Of a DNA stretch of 11,773 bases, positions 1-7,190 are shown in pieces (position 1 is the stretch's first letter; every line of letters starts with the position of its first letter). A program made the position numbers and the translations under genes. The stretch comes from Clostridia bacterium. GTDB lineage: Bacteria > Bacillota_E > SLMV01 > PUMD01. The DNA lies in the NCBI GenBank assembly GCA_003563755.1, contig PWUB01000215.1:1-11773 (forward strand), read 5' to 3'. The notes beneath the pieces are model-generated. The model saw only the letters and a list, made by a program, of their open reading frames with translations. It was not told where the DNA came from and did not search any database.

Positions 1-79
1 ATAATCCTAATTTTCCGAACTCGTTCACGGTATAAGCAAAGCGAACCTTTTCACGGCCCTGGGGGTTAACAGCCCGGGG

Positions 80-146
80 AAAAGAAGAAGCGATGGTTTG
101 GCTGTCTGGCTCACAAGTCATGCCAAGACGGTGGCCAAACCTTCGC
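80..146 (-). terminator. Rho-independent-type terminator after the CBS gene
   Basis: Read on the minus strand, GCGAAGGTTTGGC (146-134) pairs with GCCAAACCATCGC (102-90): 12 of 13 positions pair, with one A-A mismatch. Inside, GTCTTGGC and GCCAGAC can pair again with one bulged T, giving a long two-part stem. The stem is followed directly by TTCTTCTTTT (89-80). It begins about 30 bases after the stop of the CBS gene, so it is well placed to end that transcript. The stem is longer than in a typical terminator, so it could also protect the 3' end. Confidence 0.7.
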
Positions 147-177
147 TCATGCATCCTGCTTCGGAGCCGTCAGGTGC

Positions 178-690
178 TTAGAATATCTTCGGGTTCTTCC
201 TGGCAAGACTAGACAGAGCGGAGACTAAGTCCTGCCGGGCGACGATCCCCGTCAATCTGTCACCGCTTACTACGGGGATGTGGTTGATCTCGCGGTCGGC
301 CATCCGCTGCAGCAATTCTCCAACGGAGTCCTCTTCATTTGCCACGACAACTTCTCTCGTCATAACCTCTTCGGCGCTGGTCCGTCCTAGCTTTGAGTAG
401 CACTGTGCTAACCTGTTAAAATCTTCGGCGCTGCTCTCAGAGTCGCCTTCAGATGCAAGCAGACCTAGAGAAACCGGGACCGTCTTCAAGCCTTCGGTCT
501 TGGCTGCTTGTTCACACTTGCTGACCAAATCACGTTCGGAAACCATCCCAAGAACGTGCTGGTCTTCGTCCACCACTGGCAAGGCGCTCACCCTCTTCTC
601 CCTCATCTTCCTGATCGCGTCTGTGACTGTTTCGCTGGGCCGAACCGTCTGCAGGGCCGTTGCGCCCGTCATGATTTCTCTCGTCTTCAT
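178..690 (-). CDS. Two-CBS-domain protein (putative adenosyl-ligand sensor)
   Basis: This 170-residue soluble protein consists almost entirely of two CBS domains, a module that usually binds AMP, ATP, SAM or related nucleotides. CBS1 covers about residues 6-62, with MREKRVSALPVVDED followed by GMVSERDLV. CBS2 covers about 105-165, with MADREINHIPVVSGD and TGIVARQDLV. A Ser/Glu-rich linker of about 40 residues separates them. The opening MKTREIM and the later EEVMTREV are the usual CBS lead-ins. No enzymatic or membrane domain is attached, so it resembles the stand-alone CBS proteins often annotated as 'inosine-5-monophosphate dehydrogenase related', and it has no IMPDH catalytic barrel. The start is supported by AGGGGG eight bases upstream. 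It has its own strong promoter and terminator and so appears monocistronic. Ligand and partner cannot be read from the sequence. Confidence 0.92.
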   Translation of the reverse strand: MKTREIMTGATALQTVRPSETVTDAIRKMREKRVSALPVVDEDQHVLGMVSERDLVSKCEQAAKTEGLKTVPVSLGLLASEGDSESSAEDFNRLAQCYSKLGRTSAEEVMTREVVVANEEDSVGELLQRMADREINHIPVVSGDRLTGIVARQDLVSALSSLARKNPKIF

Positions 691-823
691 ATATAGAACC
701 CCCTTTTTGCGATGCGCACCCTTTCCTCCGGCGCCTTGCTGGAGCTCATGTGTGAAGAAAATTTGGCGGGTTTCTGCTCAAGAAAATACCGTGGAGTAGG
801 AGAGGAACCGCTGTACTATTTAA

Positions 824-852
824 ATTATACCATGGATAGCAGAGACTGTCAA
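824..852 (-). promoter_or_regulatory. Consensus sigma-A/sigma-70 promoter of the CBS gene
   Basis: On the minus strand, TTGACA (852-847) and TATAAT (829-824) are both exact consensus hexamers, separated by exactly 17 bases. Transcription should start near 817, leaving a leader of about 127 bases before the CBS start codon. A fully consensus promoter suggests high constitutive expression or control by a repressor. The -35 box overlaps the end of the small ORF upstream. Confidence 0.85.
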
Positions 853-980
853 TAGCACGCACGCAGTACAAGGCACGGCCACGGCAAAGTGGCGATCGAT
901 GATAGCTGATCAATCACGGCATTTCCGGCCTCGATGTCATCCGAGAACTGGACGATGTTGTCGACGGCCTCATTTGTCAT
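849..980 (-). CDS. Possible small ORF (43 aa) overlapping the end of the 341-aa gene
   Basis: An ATG at 980-978 lies inside the last codons of the upstream 341-residue gene; the two overlap by 11 bases in different frames. The first 30 or so residues (MTNEAVDNIVQFSDDIEAG...) look like ordinary acidic soluble protein. The last 13 (around LPWPCLVLRACY) do not. There is only a weak ribosome binding site. It may be a genuine coupled small gene, or the tail of the upstream protein displaced by a frameshift. No family recognised. Confidence 0.3.
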   Translation of the reverse strand: MTNEAVDNIVQFSDDIEAGNAVIDQLSSIATLPWPCLVLRACY

Positions 981-1995
981 CTTTGAGTCGCCGTATCGAG
1001 GTCGCGAGACCTGGGTCGGGGAGAGCACGGATCCTTCCGATTGGCAGGTTCTCACGGTCCACTATGTTGTTTAGATCCTCTTGGACTGCTGTGATCAGCT
1101 CATATACTTCGCGCCGATTCTGAAGAAACTCGTAATAGTACCGAAACCCCAGAGGTACCTTGTGGTACAAAGCCCCGTGATTGTACATTGCCGAGATAGA
1201 GTCAGCTGCGAAATCCCTCTTATCACAGATCGGGCTGCTGGCATCGAGTATATGAGCATGTCTGTCCCAATAGACACGAATGTGTTCCGCGGCGCAAGAG
1301 TACGGGACGAAACCATCCTTTCCCCATGTAATCGGTCCACAGTCATAACTGCAGCACGCATACTTTATCCAGGAAAACTTGTACCGGAGCGAGTGCAGGA
1401 TCGCCTGGTCTGCAAAGTGTGTCGGTATCTCCTTGCTCAGGTCCAACTTCCGGTACGTCGCGCCGAGGGTGAAGTCGCGCACATCGCTGAGGGACAAATC
1501 CTCGATGTCAAAGCACACATCATACACGTATTCGTGAACACCCAGCCTAAGCCACCAGAACTCTTGGATAGATCCCCAGGCCGCACTGTAGTCTTCAGAC
1601 CGTATATGGTCTACAACAATGCGTCGCAACTGCTGTGTTTTCCTCGTGAGAGAGGCCTTGATGCTGTCGGTTTCCGATGCAAGATCTTCGTCTAGCATAT
1701 AGAAGTCTGAGGGAAGCCTCACCACCCCCACTCCCCCGCCCAAATACGTGCTTCCAACCCCGGCTGGTGATAGAGAGAAACTACGACCATACGGTGAGCC
1801 AATGACCAGCAGTTCTCCTCTCTTGCTACAAGCCTGCATTCCTGCGCAGTCCATAGGGTTGAGGTAGAAGAGCCACTTCAGATAGGCAAGCCGGATCCGT
1901 TGGATCTCTACCTCGAAGGACCGCCAGTCAAAGTCTTCACCCCTGCGCGAGCGCCTAGCATCTTGGCTGCCAAGAGCACGCCTCCGAGTTCCCAT
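970..1995 (-). CDS. Hypothetical protein, 341 aa, unrecognised
   Basis: A long open frame in the lower-GC part of the window. The protein is soluble with no signal peptide or membrane segment, and is rich in aromatic residues, for example FEFWWLRL-like and FRYYYEFLQNRREVYELI stretches. It has scattered cysteines (DCAGMQAC near residue 50 and KYACCSYDCG near 212-221) that could bind metal, but their spacing matches no motif I know. Residues 1-20 (MGTRRRALGSQDARRSRRG) are very basic and less protein-like, so the true start may be further in. A good GGAGG lies 16 bases before the ATG, which is too far for this start; the same GGAGG is correctly spaced for an out-of-frame ATG (2009) that opens only 16 codons. 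That hints at an early frameshift or a leader peptide. No function is assigned. Confidence 0.6.
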   Translation of the reverse strand: MGTRRRALGSQDARRSRRGEDFDWRSFEVEIQRIRLAYLKWLFYLNPMDCAGMQACSKRGELLVIGSPYGRSFSLSPAGVGSTYLGGGVGVVRLPSDFYMLDEDLASETDSIKASLTRKTQQLRRIVVDHIRSEDYSAAWGSIQEFWWLRLGVHEYVYDVCFDIEDLSLSDVRDFTLGATYRKLDLSKEIPTHFADQAILHSLRYKFSWIKYACCSYDCGPITWGKDGFVPYSCAAEHIRVYWDRHAHILDASSPICDKRDFAADSISAMYNHGALYHKVPLGFRYYYEFLQNRREVYELITAVQEDLNNIVDRENLPIGRIRALPDPGLATSIRRLKDDK

Positions 1996-2616
1996 ACCGT
2001 AACATAACCACCCTCCGGTTCCGGCCAGGCAATCCGCAAGTTCATCCGAAGTGCCGTCCAGGCCGTCCGATTATCTGTTGAATAACTGCTCGGCCTAGTT
2101 CAAAAAGAGCCTAGGAACATCATCGCTGCTCAATCGATAACGCACACGAAATCACAATCGGACACACCCCAGACTCCTGGTTTGAGCTCCTGTCCCCGGA
2201 GGGGTCCCCCTGTGGACCGTTCGGAGCATCGTTAGAATGTGCAGCAGTTCATGACTACCATCTTCGCGTTCTGCGGCGGCATTCCTTCAGCACTTTGATC
2301 GAACGCTTGCAGAAGGCAATCCACGCTCCTTCATCGTATCCCGGCGGCAATAGATCCCAATTATCCGCGCCGAATTTCCATCCTCCCAAAACGCGAGGAA
2401 GCCACGAACCTATGCGGCTGATGGCTTCGCTGAATACTCACCTCCGACGGAAAACAGAGATCAACACTTGGCCATCGCCAAAAGAAGTGCATCAAATTCT
2501 CGGGGTGAGATTTTGCCAGCCGTTTCTGGGAATGCCCGTCCCTTCGTCGGAAGTCTAATTCTGACTTTGACGTTCTGGCAAAATCCTCAATGAAGGCTGG
2601 TGCTGCTCTGTGAAAT
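1996..2616. other. Gene-poor gap of about 620 bases
   Basis: No convincing gene on either strand. The short open frames here lack ribosome binding sites and protein-like composition. The stretch contains a GC-rich self-complementary patch near 2189-2220 (CCCCGGAGGGG and GGGGTCCCC) and the first copy of the hairpin repeat (2382-2439). I see no clear promoter for the plus-strand nuclease genes that follow. Confidence 0.6.
2382..2439. repeat. Hairpin repeat, copy 1
   Basis: About 58 bases, matching the second copy at 4270-4327 at 49 of 58 positions by hand alignment without gaps. The core GAAGCCACGAACCTATG is identical in both. It contains an inverted repeat, GAAGCCA (2398-2404) and TGGCTTC (2422-2428). 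Read on the minus strand the hairpin is extended by G-T wobble pairs, so an RNA from that strand would fold better. It lies on the upstream side of the nuclease gene pair. Confidence 0.8.
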
Positions 2617-2793
2617 TTGCGGACTTGTCCGTCTGTCAGAACCACCTTCAAAAGAGGGTTCGAGTGCTATTTGCCGAAAACGCGAGATAATGAGTGTGTT
2701 TTCGGCAGTTATCGAGACTATTCCGGCTTCAATAAGGATGCTCTCTCGGCATTTGCTACTAGCGATTTTGGGGAGGTTTTGCATACATACAGC

Positions 2794-3564
2794 ATGAATA
2801 GTCAGAACTTCGCCGAATACCTCCGTGAATTGAGCCACAAACACAGCGATCGCAGGACGCGGACAGGTGCGCGACTCGGGTCATTTCTGGATGATCTATC
2901 TTCACATCACCGCCTGACCCACAGCGCAACCAGGGAGTTGCGCAGAAGACTCTCAGTGGATTTCAATGTCTTCCATTTCATCAGTCCCGACGAGAATCGA
3001 CTGTCTGACGTTATCGCTATGCTTCTCTCTCCCAAGGGGGAGCACGGTCAGGAGACTAACTACCTCGATCTGTTTGTACGTCGACTAGGAATCGATGCCA
3101 CTCCGAACGGATGCCCCGTCGAGCAAGGCTTTGCTAACGCTAGGGTAACAAGGGAAGCACCAACATACACGCTTCAAGTACGTAGACGCATGGACATCCT
3201 TGTTGATCTCCCCCCGTCAGGCGCTATTGCCATTGAGAACAAGATCTACGCCGGGGAAGGGGAGGATCAGATAGCTGACTACGCAGAGCACCTGAGTAAC
3301 GTATACGGCGATAGATTTCGCATCCTGTATCTGAGCCCCTCGGGCGATGAGCCAACAAGCGTGCCCACCGAAAGACTCAGGGAACTCCAGAGTAACGGTC
3401 AGTTGCTGTCGATATCCTTTGCTAAGGAAATAGCATCTTGGCTGAATCTTTGCTGGCGGCACACTGATTCCGAGAAGCTTCGTTTCTTCCTCGAGGACTT
3501 CCGGGACTACGTGTTGACCCGACTGGGTGAAGGTATGGAAGGGGTTGAAGAGGATGTTTGGTAA
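2794..3564 (+). CDS. PD-(D/E)XK nuclease-superfamily protein
   Basis: A 256-residue soluble protein with the PD-(D/E)XK nuclease core. The catalytic triad is visible as Asp134 in RRRMDILVDL, then Glu148 and Lys150 in AIAIENKIYAGEGEDQI, followed by QIADYAEHL, as in this superfamily. The segment DFNVFHF...ENRLSDVIAMLLSPKGEHGQ (about residues 56-86) is typical of the PDDEXK_4-type family often found in defence or accessory islands. I chose ATG 2794 because the frame could only be extended upstream to a TTG (2617) with no ribosome binding site, and residues encoded there look non-coding. Even so, the nearest purine-rich site (GGGGAGG) is 17 bases before 2794, so the start is uncertain. The 3' end overlaps the next gene by 11 bases. 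Substrate and biological role are unknown; defence or DNA repair are possibilities. Confidence 0.75.
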   Translation: MNSQNFAEYLRELSHKHSDRRTRTGARLGSFLDDLSSHHRLTHSATRELRRRLSVDFNVFHFISPDENRLSDVIAMLLSPKGEHGQETNYLDLFVRRLGIDATPNGCPVEQGFANARVTREAPTYTLQVRRRMDILVDLPPSGAIAIENKIYAGEGEDQIADYAEHLSNVYGDRFRILYLSPSGDEPTSVPTERLRELQSNGQLLSISFAKEIASWLNLCWRHTDSEKLRFFLEDFRDYVLTRLGEGMEGVEEDVW

Positions 3565-4111
3565 GATGGAGCGAGACCTGGTCATTGAGATGGCGCTCGG
3601 CACCGAAGAGCGGCTGCGAATGACACTATTGGCAGAGTGGGCTGGTCCTGCCGTCAGACAACGAATAATCAAGCGATTTGCTCTACGTGTGGAACAGAAT
3701 CTCGAAACCGCAATGGATGAATCGATATCTGTCAGGACAGCAAACTTTCACGTGGCCAAGCCCTGGGCTAGCATCTGGATTGATCACCCTTGTTGGCCGA
3801 AGGCTTACTCGGTAGGCATTCAGGCTCAACGTAGAGGACCGGGTGCGTTTGTCGTGGGCGTGCGTAAGGATGAAGACGCAGACGCCCTAAGCGATGTGCG
3901 CCAGCATCTGGACGATTCGATAGCCGCCGGCAAGAGCAATAACTGGTGGGTGTGGCATCGAGAGATCGATGAACCATTGTACGACTGGGACAATCCAGAC
4001 ACACTGCTGGAGATGCAGTTCAATCCAGATGGCTTGATCGGGCAACTAGTGGACGAGCTATCTACCATAGCACTTCTGTTTCGGAAGAATTGGCAGGTCG
4101 AAGAGTGTTGA
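3554..4111 (+). CDS. Companion of the nuclease; probable detached C-terminal domain
   Basis: A 185-residue soluble protein with no membrane segments. The start at 3554 is chosen because AAGGGG lies nine bases upstream; the frame opens earlier at 3527, and another ATG lies at 3566. It begins in a frame shifted by +1 relative to the nuclease and overlaps its last 11 bases. As I recall PDDEXK_4-type proteins, many continue past the nuclease core into a helical segment (here VRQRIIKRFALRVEQNLE) and a beta-rich, Trp-rich domain (here WASIWIDHPCWPKAYSVGI, then GAFVVGVRKDED and NNWWVWHREID). That makes this either a split-off second half of one protein, by mutation or programmed shift, or a separate coupled subunit. 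The domain relationship is inference from memory of the family. Confidence 0.65.
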   Translation: MFGKMERDLVIEMALGTEERLRMTLLAEWAGPAVRQRIIKRFALRVEQNLETAMDESISVRTANFHVAKPWASIWIDHPCWPKAYSVGIQAQRRGPGAFVVGVRKDEDADALSDVRQHLDDSIAAGKSNNWWVWHREIDEPLYDWDNPDTLLEMQFNPDGLIGQLVDELSTIALLFRKNWQVEEC

Positions 4112-4269
4112 AGCAAAGACTAGAGTGGGCTGCTCCGTTACGGCATCTTACAAGAATGTGCTCCGCCCGCAACCTCCAGTGCGGACAATAAGCGGTGTGG
4201 ACGTGGCAAAATTGGAGTTCCGGTCTGTTCCCGAGGGCATCTCGTGACAAATCCGTGACAAAGTTGCGC

Positions 4270-4327
4270 CTTCCCAAGACGCAGAGAAGCCACGAACCTA
4301 TGAGGCTCATGGCTTCTCTGAATAGTC
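4270..4327. repeat. Hairpin repeat, copy 2, beside tRNA-Leu
   Basis: Second copy of the repeat at 2382-2439. The arms are longer and perfect: CAGAGAAGCCA (4282-4292) and TGGCTTCTCTG (4310-4320), 11 pairs. On the minus strand the pairing continues inward through TGAGCC and GGTTCG using G-T wobbles, leaving a five-base loop. It begins 7 bases beyond the 3' end of the tRNA gene. As RNA it would fold just downstream of the tRNA, but no T-run follows, so it is not a standard terminator. Confidence 0.85.
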
Positions 4328-4333
4328 TTCCTG

Positions 4334-4417
4334 TGCGGAAGGCGGGATTTGAACCCGCACGACCTCACGGTCACATGGCCCTCAACCATGCCTGTCTGCC
4401 AGTTCCAGCACTTCCGC
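4334..4417 (-). tRNA. tRNA-Leu, anticodon GAG
   Basis: An 84-base class II tRNA. The acceptor stem is GCGGAAG with CTTCCGC, the D-arm region is TGGAACTGGCAGAC, and the anticodon stem CATGG/CCATG carries loop TTGAGGG, giving anticodon GAG (reads CUC and CUU). The long variable arm GACC-GTGA-GGTC is the mark of leucine or serine tRNAs, and the T arm is GCGGG-TTCAAAT-CCCGC. The discriminator base is A, as expected for leucine. The 3' CCA is not encoded (A is followed by CAGG), so it must be added by a nucleotidyltransferase. Confidence 0.96.
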
Positions 4418-4438
4418 CCGTCTGAGTTGAACAGTTGT

Positions 4439-4469
4439 ATTATAGCACGGGCCGACGGAGAAGGGTCAA
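4439..4469 (-). promoter_or_regulatory. Extended -10 promoter of tRNA-Leu
   Basis: The minus strand has TATAAT at 4444-4439 preceded by TGC, an extended -10 (TGnTATAAT). TTGACC at 4469-4464 is a possible -35 with a 19-base spacer, longer than ideal, which the extended -10 would compensate. Transcription would start near 4432, about 15 bases before the mature tRNA. It sits in the 84 bases between recN and the tRNA, so the tRNA need not depend on read-through from recN. Confidence 0.75.
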
Positions 4470-4501
4470 GACTCCCACGCGTCACCCCGGCCGGCGGTGG
4501 T

Positions 4502-6274
4502 TCAGGAGCCTGCATCGCCGAGTCGTCTCTTCCATTCTGAGGCTGTCTCCAGAAGACGCTGTGCGTGCTCGAGGGCCGCCTCCTCAGAAACACCCCCTCC
4601 CAGCATACGGGCCAGCTCCGCCAGACGTTCACCGCCGCTAACCTGCACTAGCTCGCTGATGGTGCGCTGCTGCCGGGTTTCCTTGTGAAGCCGCAGGTGC
4701 ATATCGGCCATGGCCGCTATCTGGGGAAGGTGCGTAACGCAGAGGATCTGGTGAGAGCCAGCCAACACCGCCAGTTTTTCAGCCACAGCTTGTCCCGCCT
4801 CACCACCGATACCGGCATCGATTTCATCAAATATGAGAACGGGTGTGGAGTCTGCACCGGCGAGTATCGTCCGCAGTGCCAGCATGATCCTCGCCAATTC
4901 TCCTCCCGACGCGATCCGGCGGAGAGGACGGAGAGGTTCGCCGGGGTTGGGAGATATCATGAACTCTATACGGTCGATCCCCGTCTCGGAACACCTCACC
5001 CGTTCACCCTCCACCTCGACCCCACCCTCATCCGGCTGACGGTTGAACACAATATCGAACTCGGTGTCGGCCATTGAGAGATCAGCCAGCTCATCTTCGA
5101 CCTGCTCCCGGATACGCTCCGCGGTCTGCCTGCGCAGCTTACTGAGGCGCACCGCCGAGCCTGCCACAGACGACAGCACTGTAGCCTCACGTTGGCGGAG
5201 AGCCTCCACCCTTTCCCGCGAATTCTCGATATCCTGCAGCCGGCGGGCCATCTGCTCCCGGTACTGCAGAACCTCGCCAACGGTGTTTCCGTACTTGCGT
5301 TTCAGACGGCTGATAGCATCCAGCCGATCCTCGACGCGACGGAGTTCAGACGAATCGTACTGCAGGCCGTCTGCGTAGCGGCGAAGGGCCCGCGCCGTCT
5401 CCTGTACCTCGTACTGCATCGCCTCCATGCTGTCGGCGTGAACCCGGAGGTTGTCGTCAATCTCCGCGAGTCTCCCCAGGGACCCGCTCAGCTCGCCAAA
5501 GGCATCCACCGCCGGTGGTCGTCCGGGCGCACCGTCCATGAGAACGCCCAGGACCTCGGCGATCCCGCTCCTGAGGACCTCGAGGTTGCCGAGGATTTTC
5601 CTGGTCCGTCCCAGCTCTTCCTCCTCCTGGGGGTCGAGCTCTGCAGCATCGATCTCCTCGAGTTGGTAACGCAAGAGATCCAGCTCCCGGGCCCTCTCCT
5701 TTTCATCACCGAGGTATTTCCTGAGCTGGATCCTCACTTCGCCGAGCTCCCCGTGAAGCCGTGAGACCTCGCGGCGGAGGCTTTGCACTTCTTCGCCGCC
5801 CAGGGCATCGAGCACCTCCAGCTGCTGCGCCCCGTTCATGAGGCCCTGCTGCTGATGCTGTCCGTGAAGATCGACCATGGCACCCGCCAGCTTTCGGATC
5901 GCGTTCACGCTGGTGAGTCGCCCGTTCACTCGCGCCCGGTTCTGGCCGTCTCGGCGGAGCTCCCTCTCCAGCAGTATCTCCCCATCCTCGCCGACGTGAG
6001 TCCCCGTCTCCTCGAAGAGCCCCTCCGGCGGTGACCCTGCACGGGCAAAGAAGAGGGCCTGGACGTAGGCAGTAGGCGTACCCGTACGGATATACTCGGA
6101 GGAGGCCCTCCCACCCAGGGTGATCTCAACGGCATCCACGAAGAGCGACTTTCCAGCACCCGTCTCTCCCGTTATGACGTTCAACCCGGGGTGCAGCTCA
6201 GCCTCGAGCTCCTCTATGAGGGCGAAATCCCTCACCGCCAGGTGGCCCAGGACCATCGTTCTCACGTCTCCCAT
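4502..6274 (-). CDS. recN: DNA repair protein RecN (SMC-like ATPase)
   Basis: RecN is a cohesin-like ATPase that acts on DNA double-strand breaks during recombinational repair. The 590-residue protein shows the full family layout. The N-terminal half of the ATPase has Walker A GETGAGKS (about residues 36-43) and the GGRAS element. A long coiled-coil middle (about 160-390) follows, with DLHGQHQQQGL just before it. The C-terminal half has the signature IASGGELARIMLAL, Walker B PVLIFDEIDAGIGGEAG, and the following VTHLPQIAAMAD. Length is slightly above the usual 550-580. ATG 6274 has GAGGG six bases upstream and overlaps the nadK stop by 13 bases, implying coupled translation. Family alignment would also accept the second Met (6256, MVLGHLAVRDFALIEEL), whose ribosome binding site is weaker. 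Confidence 0.97.
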   Translation of the reverse strand: MGDVRTMVLGHLAVRDFALIEELEAELHPGLNVITGETGAGKSLFVDAVEITLGGRASSEYIRTGTPTAYVQALFFARAGSPPEGLFEETGTHVGEDGEILLERELRRDGQNRARVNGRLTSVNAIRKLAGAMVDLHGQHQQQGLMNGAQQLEVLDALGGEEVQSLRREVSRLHGELGEVRIQLRKYLGDEKERARELDLLRYQLEEIDAAELDPQEEEELGRTRKILGNLEVLRSGIAEVLGVLMDGAPGRPPAVDAFGELSGSLGRLAEIDDNLRVHADSMEAMQYEVQETARALRRYADGLQYDSSELRRVEDRLDAISRLKRKYGNTVGEVLQYREQMARRLQDIENSRERVEALRQREATVLSSVAGSAVRLSKLRRQTAERIREQVEDELADLSMADTEFDIVFNRQPDEGGVEVEGERVRCSETGIDRIEFMISPNPGEPLRPLRRIASGGELARIMLALRTILAGADSTPVLIFDEIDAGIGGEAGQAVAEKLAVLAGSHQILCVTHLPQIAAMADMHLRLHKETRQQRTISELVQVSGGERLAELARMLGGGVSEEAALEHAQRLLETASEWKRRLGDAGS

Positions 6275-7134
6275 AACCTGCCCTCACTCTGCGACAGCTT
6301 CTGTCTGAGTACTTCGTAGAAGTTCCACTCCGGACGACGGAGAAGGGTCACAGTCTGCTCGGAGATGCTCGCTTCAACAGTCTCCTCCGGCCGGAGATGA
6401 CGTCCTTCATCACCGTCGACGGTGATCATGGGTACGCCGCGGAAACGCGCTTCTACGTGCACACGAACCGTCTGTCGCCTGCTGAGAACGACTGGTCGCG
6501 CGTAGAAAGTGTGGGGACACACCGGCGTCACGACGATGACCTCCAGCTCGGGGTGAACGACCGGTCCGCCGGCCGACAGGGAGTAGGCCGTCGAGCCGGT
6601 GGCGGTGCTCAGGATGACACCGTCGGAAGGGTATACCGCCATCAGTTCGTCGTCCACCCAGGTGTGCACGTTAACCATGCGCGACACATCTCCCTTGGAT
6701 ACCACCACATCGTTGAGGGCCAGGTACTCGTCGGACACCTCTCCATCCTCATCCCGCACCCGGGCCTGGACGAAGTGCCTCGAGTCCCTCACATAGCTGC
6801 CCCTCAGAAACCGGGGCAGCACCTCGTACATGTCCGCAGCCTCCAACTCGGTTAGAAACCCCAGGTGCCCGAGGTTGACTCCCAGCAGGGGCATGGGAAG
6901 GCTGGCCGTCTTCCGCGCCGCCCTGAGCAGGGTTCCGTCTCCACCCAATACCACGACGAAGTCGACTCCCAGATCGGGCCATTCGTATATTTCCGTGACG
7001 TCCTGCTCAGAGGAGAAGCTGAAGTCCTCATCCACGAGCACCGTCACCCCGCGGTCCGTCAACCACCGGGTCAGGTCCCGCGCCACAACACCCCCGGGAT
7101 CTTTATCTCTGTTTCCCACTATGCCGATGCGCAC
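6262..7134 (-). CDS. nadK: NAD kinase
   Basis: Phosphorylates NAD to NADP with ATP or polyphosphate in the cytoplasm, the only known de novo route to NADP. The 290-residue protein has GGDGTLLRAAR (about residues 64-74, the catalytic Asp motif), NLGHLGFLTELE (87-98), and TGSTAYSLSAGGP (179-191), all diagnostic. The usual N-E motif reads ALND here (140-143), a conservative change. I prefer the GTG start at 7134, giving MRIGIVGNRDK, because GGAGG (7145-7141) lies six bases upstream and the protein then begins like other NAD kinases; a TTG at 7155 would add seven residues. It sits between the M20 peptidase (56-base gap) and recN (overlapping), the usual nadK-recN association of Firmicutes. Confidence 0.97.
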   Translation of the reverse strand: MRIGIVGNRDKDPGGVVARDLTRWLTDRGVTVLVDEDFSFSSEQDVTEIYEWPDLGVDFVVVLGGDGTLLRAARKTASLPMPLLGVNLGHLGFLTELEAADMYEVLPRFLRGSYVRDSRHFVQARVRDEDGEVSDEYLALNDVVVSKGDVSRMVNVHTWVDDELMAVYPSDGVILSTATGSTAYSLSAGGPVVHPELEVIVVTPVCPHTFYARPVVLSRRQTVRVHVEARFRGVPMITVDGDEGRHLRPEETVEASISEQTVTLLRRPEWNFYEVLRQKLSQSEGRLWET

Positions 7135-7190
7135 TGACCGCCTCCATCCCGGCAATCGCCGTGTTCATCAAGTATCTCTCGAGATGCCTG

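Noticed and set aside
2437..2460. tRNA 3' fragment beside repeat copy 1, as an attachment-site duplicate
   Set aside because: Only CGGAA matches the tRNA end at the corresponding place, which is too short to claim a duplicated tRNA tail.
2295..2558. Plus-strand 87-codon frame before the nuclease
   Set aside because: It reads through the hairpin repeat; the copy 2 repeat gives the same SHEPMRLMASLN string over non-coding DNA. It has no ribosome binding site.
4195..4425. Plus-strand frame with KAGFEPARPHGH
   Set aside because: This is the well-known false translation of a tRNA read on the opposite strand; it covers tRNA-Leu and the repeat.
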